64,000 nt of DNA from Vibrio salinus (lineage in GTDB: Bacteria > Pseudomonadota > Gammaproteobacteria > Enterobacterales > Vibrionaceae), in assembly GCF_021272385.1 (NCBI RefSeq), contig NZ_JAJSDZ010000005.1, positions 248,001 to 312,000 of the forward strand. Direction: 5' to 3'. The position numbers and the translations under genes were made by a program. Below, piece by piece: positions 28,035 through 37,096 of this stretch; position 1 is the stretch's first letter, and every line of letters starts with the position of its first letter. Under the pieces are notes generated by a model. That model saw nothing but the letters and a program-made list of their open reading frames with translations, did no database searches and was not told where the DNA came from.

Positions 28035-28889
28035 TCAGGAATCTTGATTCAAAACAGCATCAATATCAGCCGCACTATGCCGCTCTTCAACCCAAACTTC
28101 GCCCATCGTACGGTTGACGATTTTCCCACGCTGGACAGCCGGACGTTCCGCAATACTACTTGCCCAACGCTGCAGGTGCTTATAGCTATTTACATCGAGA
28201 AACTCACCAGCATTTTCATAGGAGTTATCCAGAGCCAGACTGCCATACCACGGCCAGATTGCAATGTCAGCAATACTGTATTCCTCACCGGCAATATAAG
28301 TATGTTTTGCCAGTTGCTTATCCAGCACGTCCAGCTGTCGTTTTGCTTCCATTGCAAAACGGTTGATCGGATATTCATATTTTTCCGGAGCATACGCAAA
28401 GAAATGACCAAAACCACCACCCAAAAAAGGTGCAGAACCCTGCAGCCAAAACAGCCAGTTCATTACCTGTGTCCTTGCTACAATATCCTGAGGAAGAAAA
28501 TACCCAAATTTTTCTGCAAGGTAAAACAGTATATTCCCTGATTCAAAAACGTTGATATCTTCATCACCGGTACGATCAACCATAGCAGGGATCTTGGAAT
28601 TTGGATTAATTGAGACAAAGCCGGAACCAAACTGATCACTCTCAGAAATTTTAATTAAAAACGCATCATACTCTGCTTCCTTAACGCCTTTTGCCAGCAG
28701 TTCTTCCAGCATAATAGTCACTTTTTGTCCGTTCGGCGTTCCCATTGAATAGAGTTGAATTGGATGTTGACCGACTTGCAATTCCTGTTCATACCTTGCC
28801 CCGGAATCTGGGCGGTTTATACTCGCCCACTGGCCGCCGTTTTCTTCATCCATAGTCCAGACTTTTGGTGGAATATATGTATTTGCCAT
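28035..28889 (-). CDS. yghU: Glutathione-dependent disulphide-bond oxidoreductase, GST family (YghU)
   Basis: 284-residue glutathione-transferase-fold enzyme of the Nu class. The N-terminal thioredoxin-like domain has LYSMGTPNGQKVTIMLEEL, the catalytic Thr/Asn region, and NPNSKIPAMVDR; the C-terminal helical domain has the characteristic MNWLFWLQGSAPFLGGGFGHF and the end WASSIAERPAVQRGKIVNR. The E. coli homologue binds two glutathiones and reduces organic peroxides and disulphides. Length fits the family (288). It is monocistronic. Confidence 0.95.
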   Translation of the reverse strand: MANTYIPPKVWTMDEENGGQWASINRPDSGARYEQELQVGQHPIQLYSMGTPNGQKVTIMLEELLAKGVKEAEYDAFLIKISESDQFGSGFVSINPNSKIPAMVDRTGDEDINVFESGNILFYLAEKFGYFLPQDIVARTQVMNWLFWLQGSAPFLGGGFGHFFAYAPEKYEYPINRFAMEAKRQLDVLDKQLAKHTYIAGEEYSIADIAIWPWYGSLALDNSYENAGEFLDVNSYKHLQRWASSIAERPAVQRGKIVNRTMGEVWVEERHSAADIDAVLNQDS

Positions 28890-29082
28890 GCTGAATCCTT
28901 ACTTGTTATTGGTGATATTTTTGTTCTGTTGAGCCATACGTCACTATCAATATTATGGCCAAATTTTTCAGTTAACATCTCTTATTTAGAATAATCGGTT
29001 ATATTTATAAAATATTAGTTATAGATTTAAAAAGTTGTTCTAATCTATTTGATGACTCTTAAAATAACAATGAGGAGGAAAA

Positions 29083-29544
29083 GTGGAAATTCAAAGTACA
29101 AGAATAACTTTGAAACCGATGAAATCATATAACTGGACAGTATTTAAAGAACTGTATACAAATTCCAACATCATGCAGTACATAGGCAGACCATATTCAG
29201 AAAAAACGGCCAGGCATTATTGGTCTGAAAATGATCAATTATGATAAAAAAATAGCTGAAGCTGATTACTTATTAGCAGAACACTCTCAGGGTAAAGGGT
29301 ACGCATCAGAATCTTTATGTGCCATAACAGAATATGCCTTTAATGAATTATCACTAAACAAGGTCATCGCCGCCACGTGTTCAACAGAAAACATCAGCTC
29401 ATATCATCTGTTAAAAAAGCAAGGATTTGTAAAAGAGAAGGGTATCTCAAACAAAATTCTGTGATTAATAATCAGTATGTGGATGATTATATTTACGCAT
29501 TATCTAATTCACATTCAGACGAACATGCAGAAGCTGCGACCTGA
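29083..29544 (+). pseudogene. Broken GNAT-family acetyltransferase gene
   Basis: Pieces of one acetyltransferase lie in three successive frames. A GTG with a perfect GGAGG upstream starts the N-terminal part (VEIQSTRITLKPMKS..., TNSNIMQYIGRPYSE), which stops at 29242. The next frame (29231-29464) gives the acetyl-CoA-binding core EADYLLAEHSQGKGYASESL and STENISSYHLLKKQGF. The expected C-terminal end (VINNQYVDDYIYAL) is in a third frame after about 29445. About 30-40 residues of the middle are missing between the first two pieces, so an internal deletion plus a late frameshift are inferred. The tail overlaps the 3' end of the diguanylate cyclase gene. Confidence 0.85.
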
Positions 29545-30581
29545 TTCCGTCCTCTCTGCTTAGCCACATACAAATTTTTATCCGCAATAAGAAAAAGCTC
29601 ATTCATATCTCGGGTTTGGTCTGAATATCCAATCCCGATACTAATCGTAACATTACAACCATCAACATACCGTTCGCTCCGAACTGCATTTCTTAATCTC
29701 TCAGAAAACTCGAAAACCTGTCGGCGTGTCTGACCAACGGTAGTAAGAAGAAACTCTTCACCTCCCCATCTCCCTATTTCATCTTCATCCAACATATATT
29801 TCTGAATTGTCTGAACAATCCCTTTCAATACAGCATCGCCAGCAGTATGACCAAATTGATCATTAATCGCTTTAAAATGGTCGATATCAATTAAAATCAT
29901 TGCAAAGCGGTGGGGAGACTGAGTTTTCAGACGGTGAAAAATATTTTCGATACCCCGCCGGTTTAGAATGTGGGTCAGAGGATCAATCAAGGAATAATGC
30001 TCAAGAAAACGTAAGCGCTCTTCTGTCTGAGCATCGCGGATGCGCATTTTAAGAACCGTCCAAAGCAGTACAATATAAACCATATGTGCCACCCCGATAT
30101 TCAGAATAATTCCCAGACTATCCTCTAAGTTATTATGTTCTTTAACGGCCAAAAAATGGCCGATTAACGTTATCGGTAATACAATGGTTGTTATGACGGT
30201 TGCTCTTCTTACGCTCAGAAATAAATATGCCATCACATAATTCAGTCCCAGCCATTGAGCCGAATTAGAAAACTTAGATACCGGAACCATATGATGCCAG
30301 ATACTGGATGCCGTCAGAAAACCCGCGACAACAATATAAGCACACAAGTGAAGATATTCCTCCTGTACCCACTGTCGTCTGGCCAATAAATAGATACAAA
30401 AAAAGGCCGTCATACAGAGTGGATATGATACCGCATCAAAAGAAACAATGATCCCGCAGTAATAGTCAATTCCCCAAATTAAGGCAAAACAGACAAATGC
30501 GAATCTCAACAGCCAGAGAAATGTCTTTGTTTTCATCGGCGGAATTCGGGAAAGTGACTCTGGCCTAGTATTTATCGACAT
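29493..30581 (-). CDS. Diguanylate cyclase with integral-membrane sensor
   Basis: About 362 residues: six or so membrane segments in the first 200 residues (from about residue 20 to RMRIRD), a short linker, then a GGDEF domain. The active-site motif is RWGGEEF, preceded by DIDHFKAINDQFGHTAGD (metal/GTP-binding), so synthesis of c-di-GMP is expected. The Arg of the RxxD product-inhibition site is absent (LDED five residues before GGEEF). The start is uncertain: the first in-frame codon is a TTG at 30605; ATGs at 30581 and 30536 also lack a good SD. Its stop overlaps the acetyltransferase remnant. Confidence 0.9.
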   Translation of the reverse strand: MSINTRPESLSRIPPMKTKTFLWLLRFAFVCFALIWGIDYYCGIIVSFDAVSYPLCMTAFFCIYLLARRQWVQEEYLHLCAYIVVAGFLTASSIWHHMVPVSKFSNSAQWLGLNYVMAYLFLSVRRATVITTIVLPITLIGHFLAVKEHNNLEDSLGIILNIGVAHMVYIVLLWTVLKMRIRDAQTEERLRFLEHYSLIDPLTHILNRRGIENIFHRLKTQSPHRFAMILIDIDHFKAINDQFGHTAGDAVLKGIVQTIQKYMLDEDEIGRWGGEEFLLTTVGQTRRQVFEFSERLRNAVRSERYVDGCNVTISIGIGYSDQTRDMNELFLIADKNLYVAKQRGRNQVAASACSSECELDNA

Positions 30582-30902
30582 AGCAAATGAAACGATTAAA
30601 TCCAATGCATGAAATTTAATCGAATATGCTACCGTCTAAATCCTGAGACTGCAAAAGAAACATGATGAAAAAGCATTCAGAATTAACCGAATAATATGAA
30701 TAACGGAACGGTTATTTATCTAATAAGGCAGAAATAACTCAAATACATTTCTCATTATCAATACTATCGAGAACAATATTTCGCTAAAATCATAAACAAT
30801 ATATTCTCACTAAATTCACAATCCTCAGACCATAATCCCAACGGATTAGCATCGGCAATAAAAGAAGCAATATCTGCTGCTTAAAAGCCAATATCGAGTA
30901 GA

Positions 30903-30928
30903 TGTCAGGATATTTTACACAAATTTAA
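30903..30928 (+). promoter_or_regulatory. TGTCA-N6-TTTTACAC box, copy 1
   Basis: Reads TGTCAGGATATTTTACAC followed by AAATTTAA. It matches copy 3 at nearly every position of a 25-base stretch. Function unknown; a binding site upstream of the PEP-CTERM gene is inferred. Confidence 0.5.
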
Positions 30929-31080
30929 ACTCAGACTTTATTACCGATGATAAACACACTGAAAATACAACCTAAAAATCAATTTTTCAGCATTATTTTC
31001 ACAAATAAATACCAATGTTTATGAAAATAATGCTTTCAGCCAAGTTCCTTCTCTGCGAAATTTTCCTTTTACCATTAAAC

Positions 31081-31106
31081 TGTCAACCTTTTTTACATCA
31101 AAAAAA
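31081..31106 (+). promoter_or_regulatory. TGTCA-N6-TTTTACA box, copy 2
   Basis: Reads TGTCAACCTTTTTTACATC followed by an A-run, keeping the same half-site spacing as the other two copies but diverged at the 3' side. Confidence 0.4.
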
Positions 31107-31178
31107 TCTTTCTATCTTATTGATATAAAATAATTAAATAAAATATAAACAGTTAAGAAACCCTAGAAAATAAGCTGG

Positions 31179-31203
31179 TGTCAGAATTTTTTACACAAAT
31201 TAA
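31179..31203 (+). promoter_or_regulatory. TGTCA-N6-TTTTACAC box, copy 3
   Basis: Reads TGTCAGAATTTTTTACAC followed by AAATTAA, 120 bases before the PEP-CTERM start. With its preceding G it shows GTGT...ACAC ends. It is the copy closest to copy 1. Confidence 0.5.
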
Positions 31204-31323
31204 CCCTAAATTGTACACATTAGATCTTTGAGAGAATAAATTCTTTTTATTCAACAGCTTAAAACGGGAATAATATTTGCATATCTATCAGTAACAGATA
31301 TCTGTAGATATATAGAAAATTCA

Positions 31324-32004
31324 ATGAAAAAACAATCTAATTTTGTGATAATTGCTCTGGGAATATTCTTAAGTTTTGCTTCTTTTTTCTCCAACGCATC
31401 ATACATAAGCCTATCTTCAGTAAACAGAGGATGGTACAACTCTGAAGGTGAGTCTAACGGCGCATCAGGATCAAGTTATGCTAATTACATCGCCGGACCA
31501 CTTCGTGGTGACGATTACAGTAATTGGTTTGCTTTCGATTTGTCTGACATCTCTGATAACCATTTAATTACATCTGCCACACTTATCATCAATACAGCCT
31601 CAACACGCACCCCTGGAACTTATCACACAACAAATGTCACAACAGATATTTCCAAACTCATATCGGGGACAGGTGGACTGGAAGCGTTCAACGACCTCTC
31701 AGGTGGAATAGAATACAGCAGTACGATTTTTAGTAATACTGACAATTACATTGAATACAGTATTTCATTGAATGACATTGCTGTTGAATCACTAAATCAG
31801 GCACTGAACTCTTTAACGGAATTATGGGCAGTTGGCGGTTACTACGATGCTGCTGGTACTGCATTTATTTTTTCCGGATCACAATCATACCGCACTACAT
31901 TGCTGTTAGACGTTACCTCCGTGCCTGAACCGGGTTCAATTTCTGTTTTCTTGTGCGGTTTATTATTACTTGGAGCTTTACGATACCGCTCTGAGAAAGA
32001 TTAA
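31324..32004 (+). CDS. PEP-CTERM sorting-domain surface/exported protein
   Basis: 226 residues. A signal peptide (hydrophobic FVIIALGIFLSFASFF, cleavage near SNA) precedes a beta-rich domain with WFAFDLSDIS and ITSATLIINTAS, like the DNRLRE-type sandwiches common in such proteins. The C-terminus has the tripartite sorting signal: VPEPGS at about residue 202, a hydrophobic helix (ISVFLCGLLLLGAL) and a short basic tail (RYRSEKD). PEP-CTERM proteins are processed by an exosortase and linked with exopolysaccharide. No exosortase or EPS gene is in this window, so the partner must be elsewhere. A strong terminator follows. Confidence 0.88.
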   Translation: MKKQSNFVIIALGIFLSFASFFSNASYISLSSVNRGWYNSEGESNGASGSSYANYIAGPLRGDDYSNWFAFDLSDISDNHLITSATLIINTASTRTPGTYHTTNVTTDISKLISGTGGLEAFNDLSGGIEYSSTIFSNTDNYIEYSISLNDIAVESLNQALNSLTELWAVGGYYDAAGTAFIFSGSQSYRTTLLLDVTSVPEPGSISVFLCGLLLLGALRYRSEKD

Positions 32005-32054
32005 ATTCACTTTTTTATTTCTCCACTCATCTCACTAAGACGGATACAAATAGA

Positions 32055-32087
32055 GTGTTACCCCTGATTTTGGGGTAACGCTTTTTT
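32055..32087 (+). terminator. Rho-independent terminator of the PEP-CTERM gene
   Basis: A 10-bp stem (GTGTTACCCC with GGGGTAACGC, one G-T wobble), a 7-base loop and then TTTTTT. It ends at the convergent chemoreceptor stop. Confidence 0.9.
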
Positions 32088-34250
32088 CTATAACTTAAAC
32101 CGCCCAACCAGCGAACTCAATTCATGCGAATGCTCTGTCAACTCAGCCGCCGCATTTGCACACTGCTCTGAATTACTGCTGTTGTGATGCGTAACTTCAT
32201 CAATCTGGTTGATTCCTTCTGAAACCTGATCTGTACCTGTTGATTGCTCTGTCGCGGCCTGAGCGATCTCAGTCATCAGAGATGAAACCTGACTGACATT
32301 ATCGACAATCTCAGCAAGCGCCTGCGATGTATCGCCGGTTAAAAGGATGCCCCGCTGAGTTTTGGATGCCGAAGTCTCAATTAACCTCGCCGTTTCCTGG
32401 ACGGCTTCTGCACTACGAGCTGCCAGTTTTCTGACTTCATCTGCAACAACAGCGAATCCCCGTCCCTGCTCTCCCGCCCGGGCGGCTTCAATTGCCGCAT
32501 TTAAAGCCAATAAGTTTGTTTGCTCTGCAATACTCTCAATAGTTCCAATAATATTACCAATATCCTGTCCGGATGTTTCAATATCAGACATTGCACCATT
32601 AAGTTCAGACATGAGATTGTTTCCTTTTAGTGCCAGTTCATGACTCACACCGGACAAATCACTTGCCTCCTGAGCATGTTCCGAGCTTTGGCGGACCTGA
32701 GCAGCAATTTGCGTAATAGTAGCACTGATTTCAGTTACCGAAGACGCAGACTGAGTGGCCCCACTGGCAAGATCATGACTTAAATCAGAAACAGACTTCG
32801 CATTCTGACCGATAACTTCTGAACGATGCATTATCTGCGAAACCAAATGGTGCAGATCGGTCACCATCTTGTCCAAAGAGCCCCCCAACTGATCCTGCTC
32901 AGAAGCCAGCTCTACCTGAACAGACAAATCACCTTCGGCAATTTGCTCTGCAATTTTCGCTTTTTTCTGCAGCGAATCGGCCATATTGTCCAGAGCATCA
33001 GATAAAAGACCGACTTCATCTTCAGATTGGTACTTAAGACGATCATTAAAATCACCTTTTGCAATAGTCTGCGCCATCTTAACGGAAGACATTATCGGCT
33101 TAGAGATTTTGCTGGCAGTATACATCAGCCCCAAAATGGCTAATACCGTAACAACCAAGCCAATAATTATCTGATATATAATGTTCGTTGTATTTTCATC
33201 GGATAAATCAGTGGTAAGCTGATTTACTTTTCCTAATACAACATTTTTATTGACATCAATCGTAATTCCCCACCTTGTACCTGACTGTCCCATGTCTATC
33301 GGTACAAGAACTTTGTAGACATTATTCTCTTTATCATCACGGGTATACACTTTCCCCTTACTAATAATATCCGTGACTTTCGATGCTGAATCACCATAAA
33401 TTGCGTTTATTGACTGACCAATCAGCTCCGGTTTATTATTATTTGCCACAATAAGCCCCTGATCAGTAACAATTGTCACTCTGGTATGTCCGGCATGCAT
33501 ATCGTTAGCAACTGATTCTGCCAGTTTCTGAACAAAATCCAAATTAAAGTCTGCACCGATGACGCCATAAAACTGATTTGCGATAAAAATTGGGACGGAA
33601 ACGGTTGCTAACCAAACCTGTTTACCCTGTACCACATATGAAAGCGGTGCAGTGATAGCTTCTTTTCGGGTTTGTTTGGGAACCTGATACCACGCTCCTT
33701 TTACGATACCGTTTGTATTCTTTTCGGTCGATTCATATTCAACAAGTGGCTGTACCTTGATTTTCCCACTCTGACCTCGGGTCCAATACGGTGTAAATCG
33801 CCCCGTTTCGGGATTACTACCATCGGTTGCATTTTTAAATTTGGCATCATTATCATCAAACGCATTTGGCTCCCAGCAACTGTAGATACCGTTAAAATCA
33901 TGGTTCTGTTTCAATGCCGAAACTAAAATGTTGTTAAATGAATCTCTGTTCAGGCTTTGAGTATCTTTCAATAAATCATAATATTTCAGAGCCTTTGTAC
34001 TCGTTGCTATCGTTCTGGCAACATTTAAACCCTGATCAATATTTGAACTTATTGACTGTGCCGATTTAATCGCAGTCGCTTCCAGTTTTTTTATCGTTTC
34101 TTCTGTAATTAACTGAGATGCCCGTTCAGAAATAACTTTCATAGATGATGTTGAAGAATAGATATTGTAACTAACAAGAGCGCCTGATGTGACAACCAGA
34201 CAAACACCTGCCGCAAGCGCTATTTTCGTCCTTATTGATTTTATTCCCAT
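32088..34250 (-). CDS. Methyl-accepting chemotaxis protein with double Cache domain
   Basis: 720-residue receptor. TM1 at about residues 8-30; a large periplasmic dCache_1-type sensor to about 350, with the hallmark segments [16 protein letters not shown] and VSVPIF...[15 protein letters not shown]2 at about 358-380; two consecutive HAMP-like units (GDFNDRL...; GDLSVQV...); and the signalling domain with [20 protein letters not shown]. The sensor family often binds amino acids. Close paralogue of the receptor at 41549-43714. The start is the ATG giving MGIKSIRTK, aligning with the paralogue's MKLKSIQTK; a GTG three codons earlier lies inside an 8-bp tandem repeat. Confidence 0.94.
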   Translation of the reverse strand: MGIKSIRTKIALAAGVCLVVTSGALVSYNIYSSTSSMKVISERASQLITEETIKKLEATAIKSAQSISSNIDQGLNVARTIATSTKALKYYDLLKDTQSLNRDSFNNILVSALKQNHDFNGIYSCWEPNAFDDNDAKFKNATDGSNPETGRFTPYWTRGQSGKIKVQPLVEYESTEKNTNGIVKGAWYQVPKQTRKEAITAPLSYVVQGKQVWLATVSVPIFIANQFYGVIGADFNLDFVQKLAESVANDMHAGHTRVTIVTDQGLIVANNNKPELIGQSINAIYGDSASKVTDIISKGKVYTRDDKENNVYKVLVPIDMGQSGTRWGITIDVNKNVVLGKVNQLTTDLSDENTTNIIYQIIIGLVVTVLAILGLMYTASKISKPIMSSVKMAQTIAKGDFNDRLKYQSEDEVGLLSDALDNMADSLQKKAKIAEQIAEGDLSVQVELASEQDQLGGSLDKMVTDLHHLVSQIMHRSEVIGQNAKSVSDLSHDLASGATQSASSVTEISATITQIAAQVRQSSEHAQEASDLSGVSHELALKGNNLMSELNGAMSDIETSGQDIGNIIGTIESIAEQTNLLALNAAIEAARAGEQGRGFAVVADEVRKLAARSAEAVQETARLIETSASKTQRGILLTGDTSQALAEIVDNVSQVSSLMTEIAQAATEQSTGTDQVSEGINQIDEVTHHNSSNSEQCANAAAELTEHSHELSSLVGRFKL

Positions 34251-34251
34251 A

Positions 34252-34280
34252 TTACTCACTTACTCACTTACTCACTTACT
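34252..34280 (-). repeat. 8-bp tandem repeat at the chemoreceptor translation start
   Basis: Three exact units of TTACTCAC (GTGAGTAA on the coding strand) plus a partial fourth. They cover the ribosome-binding region and possible GTG starts just before the ATG at 34250. Slippage would change spacing or frame of upstream GTG codons. Confidence 0.85.
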
Positions 34281-34697
34281 TAACAGATAAAAATTGTTAC
34301 CCAGGTATAACACTTCAAATAAAACAAACTTAAATATGTTACGTGTTGTTTATTAACAAGTTATCACTAAATACATTCTCTCAACAACAAATATGAGCGT
34401 AAACGAACAAAAATAATGTTCATGTGATATATTTTATATGCAAACGATTACATCTTTTTGCTTTTTATGACAAATACAGGCGGGAGGAAGACCGAAAACA
34501 TTGAGCGATGTAGAATCGGGCTCTCTCAAAATCTTCAGAATAATGTTACAAATTTAATACATTCCGTTACTGAAAAGTTCTTGTATAATCTGTCACTTCA
34601 AGTTTAAAGTTCGTAACATAATTCTTAAGACTGTCTTAAGTTTTTCAATATAAGCTAGCGACTACTGCTTAAAAAGTAATCCTCTGGGAAAATGTAA
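34281..34697. other. Divergent promoter region between a chemoreceptor and the sulfatase gene
   Basis: AT-rich. A plus-strand -10-like TATAAT at 34585-34590 lies about 110 bases before the sulfatase ATG; the -35 is not convincing. A 17-bp palindrome with a T-tract follows at 34624-34645. No ORF is recognised. Confidence 0.5.
34624..34645 (+). promoter_or_regulatory. 17-bp palindrome plus T-tract in the sulfatase leader
   Basis: Perfect palindrome CTTAAGACTGTCTTAAG followed directly by TTTTT, 53 bases before the start codon and downstream of a TATAAT. It could be a dimeric repressor site or, as RNA, a weak 7-bp terminator-like hairpin. Confidence 0.5.
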
Positions 34698-36665
34698 ATG
34701 TTCAAGATGAAACGACATCATTACTTAACGCCTTTAATCAAATTCACAGTACTTTCTTTAATCTTTCTCTCTGCATCCCGGCTCTGTTTAGCACTTTGGC
34801 AATCTGGCAGACTTCACGGTTCAGATGAATGGATTAAATTATTTATTGGTGGTTTCAGAATTGATATTTCTACTCTGTGCTATCTGCTAGTTCTGCCCGC
34901 TCTTCTCCACGCCATTTTATCGGGCCCCCACATCATTGGGAAAATCTGGCATTATATTTTCAGAATGTGGATTTTGTTAGGCGGATGGTTACTGGTTTAT
35001 ATGGAAGTCGCGACAGTTCCATACATATTGGAATACGACTTACGTCCAAACCGTATTTTTGTCGAATACCTAATTTATCCAAAAGAAGTCATGTCCATGC
35101 TTTGGGGTGGCTATAAACTCGAGCTATTTATTGGTCTGGTTGTTTCTGTCATCACCATCGTCTTTCTGTGGAAAGCAACCGCCCGCTGGTTCAACAACCT
35201 ATATTATCCTAAATGGTACTTCCGGCCGGTTATCGCTGTTCTGCTGGTTGCTCTTGGTGTACTGGGAGCTCGGAACAGTCTTGAGCACCGCCCGATGAAC
35301 CCGGCAATGGTAGCATTTTCAACTGACCCTCTGGTTAATGATCTGGCACTAAACTCATCTTATTCCGTCATTTTTGCCATTACTCAGATGGAAAGCGAAA
35401 GCAGTGCGCTGACCATGTATCCAAAGATGAGTGAGCAGAAAGTCATTTCCACTATCAGAGCTCAAAGTGAGCTTAAACCCGGCTCATTCATCTCTGATAA
35501 ATACCCGACGCTTGCATTCCATAACGCATCCGGAACGAAAAAGAAAAATATCGTCATTCTTTTATTAGAAAGTCACGGCGCACAATTCGTTAGCTCTCTG
35601 GGCGGTAAAGATTTATCACCAAACATTGATAAATTAATTCATTCTGGCTGGGCTTTCACCAATCTTTACGCTACAGGTACCCGGTCAGTCCGCGGGATAG
35701 AAGCCGTTACAGCTGGTTTTCCACCGACACCGGCCCGGGCTATCGTTAAACTGGGCAAAAGCCAGACCAATTATTTCACAATTGCTGATGTTCTATCCAA
35801 GCAAGGTTACGCCACTCAATTTATATATGGCGGCGAAAGTCACTTTGATAATATGAAGCGTTTCTTCTTAGGCAATGGCTTTAATAATATTCAGGATGCC
35901 GCTACGTTTAAAAATCCTATTTTTGTCGGTTCGTGGGGAGCAAGTGATGAAGATTTATTTAATAAAGCAGACAAACAGTTCACACAATTCACGAAAGATA
36001 ACAAACCTTTCTTCAGCCTGGTCTTCACAACCTCTAACCATACGCCATATCAATACCCGGCAGGCCGGATAAAGCATGTCAATGAACCTGCGGAAACAAG
36101 GGAAAACGCGGTTAAATATTCAGATTATGCACTGGGCGAATTCTTCAGAAAAGCAAGACAATCTGACTACTGGGATAATACTGTTTTTCTCGTTATCGCG
36201 GATCATGATGCACGTACCTATGGTGATCAGATTGTCCCTGTTACTCACTTCCATATCCCGGCCATTATTACCGGAGGCGGTATAAAACCAAGAATGGATA
36301 GTCGTCTTGCAAGTCAGTTAGACATGCCGGCAACATTATTGTCTCTGGCTGGAATCGATTCTTATACTCCGATGATTGGCCACGATATGACGAAAGACAT
36401 TCCAATAGAAAAACAAAGAGCGCTTATGCAACGTGATAAAACGTTCGCATGGATGGATGCAAAGCACCATGTCGTCGTATTCCAGCCACAGAAACCGGCT
36501 CAGACATTTAACTATAATCCGCACTCAAAAATGTTGAGTAAAGGAGAAGTGCCGAAAAAACTGGTTGATGAAGCTCTGGCATACTCGTTATGGGGAAGCA
36601 TTGTTTACAAAGATAATTTATATTCACAACTTAAAAATTATCAGGAAAAACCTCATCTAAATTAA
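34698..36665 (+). CDS. LTA-synthase-family membrane sulfatase (phosphoglycerol transferase-like)
   Basis: 655-residue inner-membrane enzyme. About five TM helices occupy the first 200 residues, then a periplasmic sulfatase/alkaline-phosphatase-fold domain from about residue 275: metal site IVILLLESHGAQF, nucleophile Thr in YATGTRSVRGIEA, GGESHFDNM, and the second metal site VIADHDART. Such enzymes transfer phosphoglycerol or phosphoethanolamine; in Gram-negatives the acceptor may be osmoregulated glucans or lipid A, but here it is unknown. GGGAAAA lies upstream of the ATG. A strong terminator follows. Confidence 0.9.
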   Translation: MFKMKRHHYLTPLIKFTVLSLIFLSASRLCLALWQSGRLHGSDEWIKLFIGGFRIDISTLCYLLVLPALLHAILSGPHIIGKIWHYIFRMWILLGGWLLVYMEVATVPYILEYDLRPNRIFVEYLIYPKEVMSMLWGGYKLELFIGLVVSVITIVFLWKATARWFNNLYYPKWYFRPVIAVLLVALGVLGARNSLEHRPMNPAMVAFSTDPLVNDLALNSSYSVIFAITQMESESSALTMYPKMSEQKVISTIRAQSELKPGSFISDKYPTLAFHNASGTKKKNIVILLLESHGAQFVSSLGGKDLSPNIDKLIHSGWAFTNLYATGTRSVRGIEAVTAGFPPTPARAIVKLGKSQTNYFTIADVLSKQGYATQFIYGGESHFDNMKRFFLGNGFNNIQDAATFKNPIFVGSWGASDEDLFNKADKQFTQFTKDNKPFFSLVFTTSNHTPYQYPAGRIKHVNEPAETRENAVKYSDYALGEFFRKARQSDYWDNTVFLVIADHDARTYGDQIVPVTHFHIPAIITGGGIKPRMDSRLASQLDMPATLLSLAGIDSYTPMIGHDMTKDIPIEKQRALMQRDKTFAWMDAKHHVVVFQPQKPAQTFNYNPHSKMLSKGEVPKKLVDEALAYSLWGSIVYKDNLYSQLKNYQEKPHLN

Positions 36666-36702
36666 AAACAATGTCAGATGTAAACGGCCCATAAAATTAA
36701 AT

Positions 36703-36737
36703 AGCCACATTTGTTATCAAATGTGGCTTTATTTATT
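36703..36737 (+). terminator. Rho-independent terminator of the sulfatase gene
   Basis: Perfect 11-bp stem AGCCACATTTG / CAAATGTGGCT with a TTAT loop, followed by TTATTTATT. Confidence 0.9.
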
Positions 36738-36866
36738 ATTCCAGTAATTTTTCAGCACCATCTTATTGATAATAAAAATACGTCAAAAAAGTGCTAACGA
36801 AAGTATATTGACCAAGTTCATATTCAGTCCTATTTTTAATACCGTTTACTATCAATAGGAGGTTAT

Positions 36867-37091
36867 ATGAAGCGTTCGAGTTCAGCATATCGTTTGAAAA
36901 TGATTAAAGAAGCAGCAATCCGTCAACAGAATGCAACCCAAGCGAGTGAACACGATCCTATGGCTGACTATATTCACCATCTACTGGTTGAAAAACCTAT
37001 GTCTGATAAAAAACCAGAGACGAAAAGAAATTTTAACGGAACCCATTTCGATGAAAAAATTGGCGGTTGGGTAAGTAATCGCTGGAAATAA
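36867..37091 (+). CDS. Small basic hypothetical protein, 74 residues
   Basis: Not recognised. A perfect AGGAGG lies 6 bases before the ATG, so translation is likely. The N-terminal third is basic and helical (KRSSSAYRLKMIKEAAIRQQN), the middle is charged, and the end is aromatic (GTHFDEKIGGWVSNRWK). No TM, signal or Cys. It may bind nucleic acid, but that is only a guess from charge. Convergent with the DUF1289 gene, 5 bases apart. Confidence 0.7.
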   Translation: MKRSSSAYRLKMIKEAAIRQQNATQASEHDPMADYIHHLLVEKPMSDKKPETKRNFNGTHFDEKIGGWVSNRWK

Positions 37092-37096
37092 AATCA

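Larger units (their letters stand above)
30582..31323. other. 742-bp AT-rich regulatory region before the PEP-CTERM gene
   Basis: No credible ORF. It contains three similar boxes (TGTCA, six bases, TTTTACA) at 30903, 31081 and 31179 and a perfect 12-bp palindrome ACAGATATCTGT at 31294-31305, 18 bases before the PEP-CTERM start codon. The left end serves as promoter for the diguanylate cyclase gene. Confidence 0.6.

Noticed and set aside
27948..28541. A 197-codon plus-strand frame antisense to yghU
   Set aside because: It overlaps a clear GST-family gene on the other strand and has no family features; treated as a shadow.
34252..34280. Tandem 8-bp repeats considered as a CRISPR-like or origin iteron array
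   Set aside because: Units are adjacent without spacers and too few; they fit a simple sequence repeat at a translation start.
34591..34640. Two CTGTC motifs considered as a Pho box before the sulfatase gene
   Set aside because: The spacing is about 41 bases rather than 11, and the remaining positions do not match.
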